From contig CAWUSA010000002.1 of the NCBI GenBank assembly GCA_963925545.1, forward strand, positions 1 through 64,000: DNA of 64,000 nt, read 5' to 3'. The position numbers and the translations under genes were made by a program. This DNA comes from TMED14 sp963925545. Lineage in GTDB: Bacteria; Bacteroidota; Bacteroidia; Flavobacteriales; Schleiferiaceae. Positions 55,360-62,553 of the stretch are shown piece after piece; within the stretch, counting starts at the first letter, position 1; each line of letters starts with the position of its first letter. A model generated the notes under the pieces. That model was given only the letters and a program-made list of their open reading frames with translations. It did no database searches and was not told where the DNA came from.

Positions 55360-57792
55360 TCACTGCCTGATATTGGCATCACATTGACTCAGAATGGCAT
55401 CTGTGATGCGCTTCATCATGCCATCAACCTGCTTGTCTTTCATGGTCTTATTGACATCTTGAAAAGTCATTCGGATGCCATAAGACAACTTGCCTTTTGG
55501 AAGATTTTCTCCTTGGTACACGTCAAATAAGTCAGTGGCTTTCAATTGCGTGATTGATGTGCTGTTCACAGCCTGTTGGATGTCACCAAATGAAAGGCTT
55601 TCATCCACCACTAAAGCAAGGTCTCGTGTCAGGCTAGGGTGCTTGGGGACCGCCTGATAGGTGGGTTTCTGCTTCACTGCCAATGCCTGGATGGCATCCC
55701 AATGACAAATAGCCACAACCACTTCTTGGTCAACATCTGCAGCCTGCATGGCATGGGGTGAAGCCCATCCGAGCTCAACCAAGATTTCTCCTTTGCTTAC
55801 ATACGTGATGCCATGAGACAGCAACCCTTCAGAACCTGAGAGGTCTTGTTGCTTGTGCTCAATACCTACCCTGCTAAGCAGGCCTTCTGTCACACCTTTG
55901 AGGCTTGCAAAAGGTGAAGGCTGATTCGTCATGGACCAATGCGGTCCTGGGTGATTCCCACAAAGCCAAATAGCCAATTGATTGGCTTCTTTGTAGCCCT
56001 TGTCGCTGTGCTGGTAAATGCGTCCCCATTCAAATAGGGGTACATGCTGCTGCCGTCGCTTGATGTTGTAGCTGATTGCTTCCAGCCCACCCATGATCAT
56101 GTGTGGCCGCATGACGCCTAGGTCCTGGCTGAGTGGGTTCAGTACATGGACAACGTTATCGCTATCAATGCTTGGGTGGTTATTGGTCCAAGAGACCTTG
56201 GTGAGTGAATTGGTGAGAATCTCATGAAACCCTCTACCAACAAGGAATTCAGAAGCTACATGCTGGATGCGTTCTGACGTAACCTTTGCTTCTTGAGTCA
56301 TTTGCGCCCGCATGCTTTTCGGAAATGGGATGGCATTGAATCCATAAATCCGAAGGATTTCCTCAGCCACATCTGCCTCCCGAGTAACGTCCCATCGGTA
56401 GGCTGGAATGCTGATGGTCCATAAATGACTTTTGCTTTCAAGCACATCGATGTCCAAGCTCTTTAAAATGCCTTGAATGTCCTTGTGATCAATGTCATGA
56501 CCAATCAAACGGTTGATGGCTTGAATGTCAATGGTTATTTGACGGGGGTCAAAGCGCTTGTCTGCAATGACTTTGCCAGATAAGCCGGCGATGCTGGCTT
56601 CAGGACAGGATGCCTTGATCAGGGTCCACGCCAATTGCAAGGCTTGAAGTCCTTTGCTTGGGTCAACACCTCGCTCATAGCGGAACGATGCATCAGTGGA
56701 CAGGCCATGGCGCTTCGCTGCTTTGCGGATAACCACAGGGTCAAACCAAGCAGACTCAATGACGATGGATGTACTGGAATCCTTCACGCCGCTTTTGTCG
56801 CCGCCATAGAGTCCAGCTAAAGCCAGTGCCTGTTTGCTGTTGGCAATGACAAGGTCTTCTTGATGGAGCTTTCGTTCAATGCCATCCAGGGTTGTGAGCA
56901 GCTCTTGTTGCTTTGCTCGTCGAACCACAAGTTGCCCATCCATAGCTTGTGTGTCAAAAGCATGCAAGGGATGACCCAATGTATGCATGCTGTAATTCGT
57001 CGCATCAACCAAGATGTTCATTGACTTGATGCCAATGGCTTGCAGCCGGCGCTGAAGCCATTCTGGCGAGGTGAGATTTGCCACGCCATCAATCTGGAGT
57101 GCGTAATACCTCGGGCATGCAACCTCATCCTCTAGCAAAATATTCATGTGTTTACCAAGGGGCCCGATGTCTAATAGGTCCAATGTTTTGACTTCATGCT
57201 GCCTGTTGCGATGCTTGAGCGATGCAGCAAGATCTCTGGCTACCCCCTCATGGCCCATGGCATCCATCCTGTTTGGTGTGAGGCCAATGTTGAAAACCAT
57301 GTCAGCAGGAAGGTTGAGATGTTCTGCAAGACCCTGCCCAATCACAGCATCTTGATTGAGTACCATGATGCCATCATCCGCTTGACCCAGGCCTAATTCA
57401 TCTTCACCGCAAAGCATACCCATCGATGGTTCTCCACGGATTTTCCCTTTTTTGATGGTCATGCCATCCTCAGACCCATCGGGAAATATTGTGCATCCAA
57501 TGGTGGCCAGTGCCACCTTCTGGCCTACGGCTACATTGGGTGCGCCACAGACAATGGCAAGGGAATCATTGGATCCTGCATTAACCGTCACGCATCGCAA
57601 GCGATCTGCGTTGGGGTGTTGCTCGACTGTTAATACTTCAGCAACGACCACTCCGCGCAATCCGCCTTTGATGGCATCGACCACATGGCTGTTCTCTACC
57701 TCCAGACCGGTGTCGGTCAACAGATCAGATATCTCGTTGTCAGGAATGTCGGTGGCTATGAAGTCGCTGAGCCAGTCGCGTGAAATGAGCAT
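55360..57792 (-). CDS. pheT: Phenylalanyl-tRNA synthetase beta subunit
   Basis: The 810-residue protein has the N-terminal tRNA-binding domain (VVVAEVLTVEQHPNADRL, about 48-65), B3/B4 (about 210-380, with DATNYSMHTLGHPLHAFD), B5 (about 405-475) and the C-terminal FDX-ACB anticodon-binding domain. With PheS (not in this window) it charges tRNA-Phe and edits Tyr. The promoter box four bases upstream predicts a leaderless mRNA and independent transcription from pheS. Confidence 0.97.
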   Translation of the reverse strand: MLISRDWLSDFIATDIPDNEISDLLTDTGLEVENSHVVDAIKGGLRGVVVAEVLTVEQHPNADRLRCVTVNAGSNDSLAIVCGAPNVAVGQKVALATIGCTIFPDGSEDGMTIKKGKIRGEPSMGMLCGEDELGLGQADDGIMVLNQDAVIGQGLAEHLNLPADMVFNIGLTPNRMDAMGHEGVARDLAASLKHRNRQHEVKTLDLLDIGPLGKHMNILLEDEVACPRYYALQIDGVANLTSPEWLQRRLQAIGIKSMNILVDATNYSMHTLGHPLHAFDTQAMDGQLVVRRAKQQELLTTLDGIERKLHQEDLVIANSKQALALAGLYGGDKSGVKDSSTSIVIESAWFDPVVIRKAAKRHGLSTDASFRYERGVDPSKGLQALQLAWTLIKASCPEASIAGLSGKVIADKRFDPRQITIDIQAINRLIGHDIDHKDIQGILKSLDIDVLESKSHLWTISIPAYRWDVTREADVAEEILRIYGFNAIPFPKSMRAQMTQEAKVTSERIQHVASEFLVGRGFHEILTNSLTKVSWTNNHPSIDSDNVVHVLNPLSQDLGVMRPHMIMGGLEAISYNIKRRQQHVPLFEWGRIYQHSDKGYKEANQLAIWLCGNHPGPHWSMTNQPSPFASLKGVTEGLLSRVGIEHKQQDLSGSEGLLSHGITYVSKGEILVELGWASPHAMQAADVDQEVVVAICHWDAIQALAVKQKPTYQAVPKHPSLTRDLALVVDESLSFGDIQQAVNSTSITQLKATDLFDVYQGENLPKGKLSYGIRMTFQDVNKTMKDKQVDGMMKRITDAILSQCDANIRQ

Positions 57793-57796
57793 GTCA

Positions 57797-57804
57797 CAAA
57801 TTTA
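57797..57804 (-). promoter_or_regulatory. Promoter TTG-N18-TAAATTTG for pheT
   Basis: Exact TAnnTTTG box, four bases before the pheT ATG at 57792. A TTG at 57825-57823 lies 18 bases upstream of it, matching the usual -33 spacing in Bacteroidota. It is the most complete promoter of the leaderless set. Confidence 0.72.
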
Positions 57805-57826
57805 ATGAAATGAGCCGATACTCAAC

Positions 57827-58459
57827 CTATGTGTAGACACCAAAAAGCAAGGCGGCATAGATCGCAAAACGGAGGTACCTCACCAGTGCAACTGTAAGAA
57901 ACCAACGCCACTTAAATCCCACGGCACCAGCAAGGGTGCAAACCGGCGGGAAAGGCAATGGCGTGAGTGCTGCCAGAAAAATTAACAGCCCGCCAAATCG
58001 GCGAAGTTGATCCTTTTGCTTGGCCATTCGGTGATCAATCCAACGGTGAATTCTAGGGAATCGATGCAGGTTATAGCCGATCAAATAGCTGACAACCCCA
58101 CCCAAATACGATGCGGTAGCAAGCGATAAAAGTGTCAACCAGGGGTAGGGTGTTGATTTGGCCCAAATAATGAAGAGTTCTGGAGGTATGACGCCAGTGA
58201 TGACTTCTGAAAGGAATTGAAAGACAATGACAACGCCCCAGGAAAATTCTTCTGTGATGGACTCCGTCATGGAGCGAAAATCAAACACCCAAGTTTGAAG
58301 GGTGATGAAAAGCGCGATAAAAAGGGCAATCCCTATGCCTAATTTCTTCAAACCTTCAAGCAAAAACTGATAGCCACCCGTGATTTGGTAAAATCGATGC
58401 GTGAGTTCAATCGACTTCCAGAAGGGTCGAAACTTGGGGGGGTGAAATTGGGGTTTCAT
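57827..58459 (-). CDS. VTT/DedA-like membrane protein
   Basis: The 210-residue membrane protein has about five helices and the DedA/VTT patterns: FLSEVITGVIPPELFIIWA (a re-entrant loop with Glu/Pro) and AALTPLPFPPVCTLAGAVG. The family includes undecaprenyl-phosphate or phosphatidylethanolamine flippases; the substrate here is unknown. A soluble Arg/Lys-rich loop (about 135-155) precedes the last segment. It lies 32 bases after the recG... strand neighbour boundary on the same strand and 34 bases before pheT. Confidence 0.78.
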   Translation of the reverse strand: MKPQFHPPKFRPFWKSIELTHRFYQITGGYQFLLEGLKKLGIGIALFIALFITLQTWVFDFRSMTESITEEFSWGVVIVFQFLSEVITGVIPPELFIIWAKSTPYPWLTLLSLATASYLGGVVSYLIGYNLHRFPRIHRWIDHRMAKQKDQLRRFGGLLIFLAALTPLPFPPVCTLAGAVGFKWRWFLTVALVRYLRFAIYAALLFGVYT

Positions 58460-58491
58460 GGCGGTGGTAAAGGTGCGTCAAAAAACGTGCC

Positions 58492-60591
58492 TTAAGCGAT
58501 GTCTCCCCATCCAATTCTACCTTTTGCATAGGCTGTAAACACTTGCCTTAGCCCGGCATGCTCTGCTGCTTCGAGTCGTGGGTCTTGATCCATGATGTCA
58601 CGGGCAACCTGACGGGCCCAGGTAAACAAGGGTTGATCTTCGCCCACCTTTGCCAATCGGTAATCCAGACTACCGCTCTGGCGTGTGCCCATTACCTCAC
58701 CGGGCCCTCGCAATTTGAGATCGACATCTGCAATGACAAATCCATCATGGCTGCTGCACATGGTTTCAATGCGAACTTTCGCATGGTCACTCAATGCCTT
58801 TCCTGTCATCAATATGCAATAAGATTGCGCCGACCCTCGACCCACTCTGCCGCGCAGTTGGTGGAGTTGAGACAGGCCAAATTTCTCTGCATTTTCAATC
58901 ACCATCACGCTGGCATTGGGCACATCAACACCCACTTCAATCACCGTTGTGGCAACCATGATATGGGTTTCGCCTTTCACAAAGCGGTCCATTTCAAGAC
59001 TTTTGTCTGTTGATTTCATGCGGCCATGTACGATAGATATTTGGTAGTCTGGTCGAGGAAAATCTCTGCAAATACTGGCATACCCATCCATCAAATCCTT
59101 GTAGTCCAGGCTGTCACTTTCTTCAATCAGTGGGTACACAATGTAGGCTTGTCGACCCTGTGCAATGGCCTTTTTCAAGAAACCCCAGACTTTGAGTCGG
59201 CCGCTATCGGTGCGACGCAACGTTTCAATCGGTTTTCTTCCAGGAGGTAACTCATCAATGACTGAAAGGTCCAAGTCACCATAAAGGCTCATTGCCAGGG
59301 TTCGAGGGATGGGTGTGGCAGTCATGACGAGGATGTGCGGGGATGGCGTATTTTTCTCTCGAAGTGCAGCTCGTTGCGCCACGCCAAACCGGTGCTGCTC
59401 ATCGATAATGGCTAACCCCAATTGCCTGAATTTGACAGGTTTTTCGATCAAGGCATGGGTTCCAACCAGTAAATGAATGCGCCCCCCAAGGATGCCTTCC
59501 AGGATCTTTTTTCTTTGCGCCCCTTTGATGCTGCCCGTTAGCAAAGCGACATTCAGCCCCATTTGATTGGCCCATTGACTGAGCCCTTGGTGGTGTTGCT
59601 GTGCCAATATCTCTGTTGGCGCCATCAGGCAACCTTGAAAACCATTGTCAATGGCAAGTAACAAGGCCATGAAGGCCACCAGGGTTTTGCCACTTCCGAC
59701 ATCGCCTTGAACCAATCGATTCATGTGCATGCCACTTGCCATGTCCATGCGGATTTCCTTCACCACACGTTTTTGTGCCCCTGTGAGCTCAAAGGGCAGT
59801 ATTTCGTGGAAGAATTGGTTGAAATAGCTGCCGACATCACGAAAAACCCAGCCATTGCCCTTGGCTCGTATGGCTTGGCGTTTGACAGCGAAGATCAATT
59901 GGTCCAGAAGAACCTCCTCAAATGCCAAGCGTTCCCTTGCGTGAATCAAAGCTTGTTGGCTGGTGGGTTGGTGCATGCATTGGATGGCCTGCATGCGGTC
60001 AGGCCAGCCTTTTTTCTCTACCAAGGCTTGAGGAAGCCAATCTGTTAGCGATTCGGACCCGAGAAGGGTTTGTACAAGATTGGCAATGCCCTTGCTATGG
60101 AGTCCCATGCGCGAGAGTTTCTCTGAGCTAGGGTAAACGGGGTGAAGGCCAGCACTGGGTCTGTCCTTGAATCGGGCCACATCTTCCAGGTCGGGATGCG
60201 CCATGTTCAGAAGGCCATTGAAGCTCGAGACCCGGCCATAAGCAATCACCATGGCACCCGCTTTCAATGTTTTCTGGATGTAGTTGGCTCCTTTGAACCA
60301 GATCAGCTCAATTCGGCCATCGTCACTGACAAGCTGAGCAGTCAATCGACGGCGGGCGCCAGCACCCGTGGCTTGAATGTCGGTGATGCGTCCCTTGACT
60401 TGAACTTCCGCCGGACTAGCCACGCAGGCTTCAGGCAAAAGCACAACCGACCGGTCCACGTACCGGAAGGGGTAGTGGCTGAGTAAGTCGCCGTAGCTTC
60501 TGATGCTTAGTTCACTGGCGAATGCCTTGGCTCGTTGAGGCCCAACGCCTTTGAGGTAAGTGATTGCAGTGTCTGTCCATAGAAAGGCCAT
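58492..60591 (-). CDS. recG: ATP-dependent DNA helicase RecG
   Basis: The 699-residue protein has the N-terminal wedge/OB region (about 10-170, with LSHYPFRYVDRS), Walker A GDVGSGKT, the DEQH box (IIDEQHRFG) and motif VI QLRGRVGRG. It rescues stalled forks and branch-migrates Holliday-like junctions. ATG 60591 gives MAFLWTDTAITYLKGVGP, the family start, and lies three bases after a perfect promoter box. An upstream open frame is ignored. It is divergent from the sugar transferase. Confidence 0.97.
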   Translation of the reverse strand: MAFLWTDTAITYLKGVGPQRAKAFASELSIRSYGDLLSHYPFRYVDRSVVLLPEACVASPAEVQVKGRITDIQATGAGARRRLTAQLVSDDGRIELIWFKGANYIQKTLKAGAMVIAYGRVSSFNGLLNMAHPDLEDVARFKDRPSAGLHPVYPSSEKLSRMGLHSKGIANLVQTLLGSESLTDWLPQALVEKKGWPDRMQAIQCMHQPTSQQALIHARERLAFEEVLLDQLIFAVKRQAIRAKGNGWVFRDVGSYFNQFFHEILPFELTGAQKRVVKEIRMDMASGMHMNRLVQGDVGSGKTLVAFMALLLAIDNGFQGCLMAPTEILAQQHHQGLSQWANQMGLNVALLTGSIKGAQRKKILEGILGGRIHLLVGTHALIEKPVKFRQLGLAIIDEQHRFGVAQRAALREKNTPSPHILVMTATPIPRTLAMSLYGDLDLSVIDELPPGRKPIETLRRTDSGRLKVWGFLKKAIAQGRQAYIVYPLIEESDSLDYKDLMDGYASICRDFPRPDYQISIVHGRMKSTDKSLEMDRFVKGETHIMVATTVIEVGVDVPNASVMVIENAEKFGLSQLHQLRGRVGRGSAQSYCILMTGKALSDHAKVRIETMCSSHDGFVIADVDLKLRGPGEVMGTRQSGSLDYRLAKVGEDQPLFTWARQVARDIMDQDPRLEAAEHAGLRQVFTAYAKGRIGWGDIA

Positions 60592-60594
60592 GCT

Positions 60595-60602
60595 CAAAAA
60601 TA
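60595..60602 (-). promoter_or_regulatory. -7 box TATTTTTG for recG
   Basis: Exact TAnnTTTG match on the minus strand, three bases before the recG ATG. It is the shortest box-to-start spacing in the window and fixes the start codon. Confidence 0.65.
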
Positions 60603-60614
60603 ACCTAACTTCCC

Positions 60615-61931
60615 ATGCCAATGAACAGTCATCGATACAACCCTTCAGAGGCCGGCATGATGCTCGGTGATGGTGCCTTGTTGGCATCGCTATTCATCGG
60701 TATTGCCTATGTCATGTTTGGTGATTTACAGGTGACAGACCCTAGGTATTACGGCCATTATATCACGTTGTTTTGGTGGGCCATGATCCTCTGGTTGTCA
60801 CTTTCTATGCTGCTTAAAACCCACCATTTACCCCTCGGTGTGGAAATCCGATCGGTTGTCACAAGCTTTGGCCGCATGGCCTTGATATTAGGGGCTGCAT
60901 TGGCAGCTATTGTGGTCTCTGTCAAAGGTGAATACTATTCAAGGGCCTTTTTGCTCATTTGGCTTGGTTCTTACCTTTTGATTGGCACCCTTTACCGATC
61001 CCTGTGGGTTAAAACCATGCGATCAAGGTTCCGTCAGGGCAAACATGTGCGCTTCATTGCCCTGGTTGGGGAGGGTAGCCAATGGCCTGGTTTGGTAGAA
61101 CAGCTCAGTCTGCACCCAGAGTATGGTTACCGCATTGCCTGTCAGGTCAAGTCCTTTCAGAACATGAATCAGCAGGTGGATGAGTACTGGGTGAGCCCTT
61201 CGCTAGCAACAGCCGGTCTTACCATCGCAGACGAGCAGAGCAAGCGCTTGCGTGTGGTGCCTGATTTAGGTTTCCTTGGTGCCCATAGAACCCGCATCAT
61301 ACCCGTTGGCGATTACCCCATTGTTGAACTGAGACCAGAGCCGTTGACCGATGGTTTGTCTGCCTTTGCCAAGCGATTGACGGATCTATTGGTGGCAAGT
61401 CTATCCCTTCTGTTGATTGCATCCTGGCTGTTTCCGCTGATTGCCATAGCGATCAAGATTGATGGCAAGGGATCGGTGTTTTTCAAACAGCAGCGACATG
61501 GCCAGAAAGGTCAGAATTTCATGATATGGAAGTTCAGAACCATGCGTCAGTTGGCTGACACAGTCCTCCAAGGTAAGCCAGCTCAACAGCGTGTGACAGG
61601 GATTGGGCATTGGTTGCGGGTGAGTCACTTGGATGAATTGCCTCAGTTGTGGAATGTCATCCTTGGTCACATGAGCTTGGTTGGCCCCAGGCCACACATG
61701 TCATCTGATCACCACATGTACCAAGATGCCATTGCGTCCTACGGCATCAGACATTGGGTGAAACCTGGCATGACGGGCCTGGCTCAAGCCAGAGGTCTCA
61801 AAGGGGAAGTCGATAAGTCTGGAATGACAGAGCGCATTCGCGCAGACATTTACTACGTTGAAAATTGGTCCATGCTGCTTGACCTCAAAGTTCTTGTTGC
61901 AACGGTATTTCGCCTGAAGACCTGGGTGTGA
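60615..61931 (+). CDS. Polyprenyl glycosylphosphotransferase (sugar transferase)
   Basis: The 438-residue membrane protein has four or five N-terminal helices (about 15-125), a CoA-binding-like cytoplasmic domain, a further helix (about 255-280), and the C-terminal bacterial sugar transferase domain with KRLTDLLVASLSLL, MIWKFRTM, DELPQLWNVILG and SLVGPRPHM. It moves a sugar phosphate onto undecaprenyl phosphate to begin surface polysaccharide synthesis. ATG 60615 or ATG 60621 may be the start. The stop abuts the opposing gene's stop with no gap. A tandem glycosyltransferase lies nearby. Confidence 0.93.
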   Translation: MPMNSHRYNPSEAGMMLGDGALLASLFIGIAYVMFGDLQVTDPRYYGHYITLFWWAMILWLSLSMLLKTHHLPLGVEIRSVVTSFGRMALILGAALAAIVVSVKGEYYSRAFLLIWLGSYLLIGTLYRSLWVKTMRSRFRQGKHVRFIALVGEGSQWPGLVEQLSLHPEYGYRIACQVKSFQNMNQQVDEYWVSPSLATAGLTIADEQSKRLRVVPDLGFLGAHRTRIIPVGDYPIVELRPEPLTDGLSAFAKRLTDLLVASLSLLLIASWLFPLIAIAIKIDGKGSVFFKQQRHGQKGQNFMIWKFRTMRQLADTVLQGKPAQQRVTGIGHWLRVSHLDELPQLWNVILGHMSLVGPRPHMSSDHHMYQDAIASYGIRHWVKPGMTGLAQARGLKGEVDKSGMTERIRADIYYVENWSMLLDLKVLVATVFRLKTWV

Positions 61932-62405
61932 TTAAAGCCTTAAACCCAACTTGAGTTGCCCGGTGAACCATGGAAATTGTTCACGCGTGCTAGGCTGACC
62001 TGAACCCCTTATTGATGCTAGCATCCAGTCATGCCACCCGAGGCCAAATTGGGCACTGACCATGAACAGACCGGCATCCAATCGCTTACCTAAGGCAAGG
62101 CTTGTCACAGAGCCACCGCCGACATCAACCAGGCCTGCAAGGCCTGTGGATGCGTCCAGGTACCAATTGGCGATCACTTCCGATAAAAGTAACGAGTTAG
62201 GTACAGCTATTGAGGGGAGGGTTTTCCTGACTCCCAGACCAACATGCACGAGGCCTACATTGACATGCACTGACAGGTCCTCTTGCGTAAAGTGTTCTAT
62301 CTCGAAACCCATGAGGCTTGGCCATCCCATTTCTCCATGGAGGTAGGTTTGTGATTGGACGGCAAAGGTGACAAGCAATGAAGCTAAGGTGATGAGGCTT
62401 TTCAT
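61932..62405 (-). CDS. Small hypothetical outer-membrane or secreted protein
   Basis: The 157-residue protein has a signal peptide (about 1-18, VQSQ) and amphipathic beta-strands (LSVHVNVGLVHVGLGV, LFMVSAQFGLGWHDW), ending in the strand TGQLKLGLRL. It looks like a small barrel with an OMP-style C-terminus. I recognise no family. It shares its stop boundary with the sugar transferase. No TAnnTTTG box is seen; an A/T-rich run precedes the ATG. Confidence 0.6.
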   Translation of the reverse strand: MKSLITLASLLVTFAVQSQTYLHGEMGWPSLMGFEIEHFTQEDLSVHVNVGLVHVGLGVRKTLPSIAVPNSLLLSEVIANWYLDASTGLAGLVDVGGGSVTSLALGKRLDAGLFMVSAQFGLGWHDWMLASIRGSGQPSTREQFPWFTGQLKLGLRL

Positions 62406-62430
62406 ATTTTTTTTAAGTTAATTAGCAAGA

Positions 62431-62471
62431 AACTGAAGAGCTCTGCAAATGTAGAGCTCTTCAGTTTTTCA
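62431..62471. terminator. Strong hairpin terminator between surface genes
   Basis: A perfect 14-bp stem AACTGAAGAGCTCT/AGAGCTCTTCAGTT (62431-62444 and 62453-62466) closes an 8-base loop. On the plus strand a T run follows. On the minus strand, the direction of the tandem glycosyltransferase that ends at 62554, the U tract is weaker (TTTCTTGC). It probably ends that transcript before the small barrel gene. Confidence 0.75.
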
Positions 62472-62553
62472 CCTATCGACAATCCCCAATTGGAAGCGGC
62501 AAATCTAAAAAGTAGATTTTCAGTGAGCTAATTTTGGAAATTTATTAGGGGGA

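Noticed and set aside
60592..60687. N-terminal extension of recG
   Set aside because: The canonical RecG start begins at 60591 and the promoter box lies within the extension.
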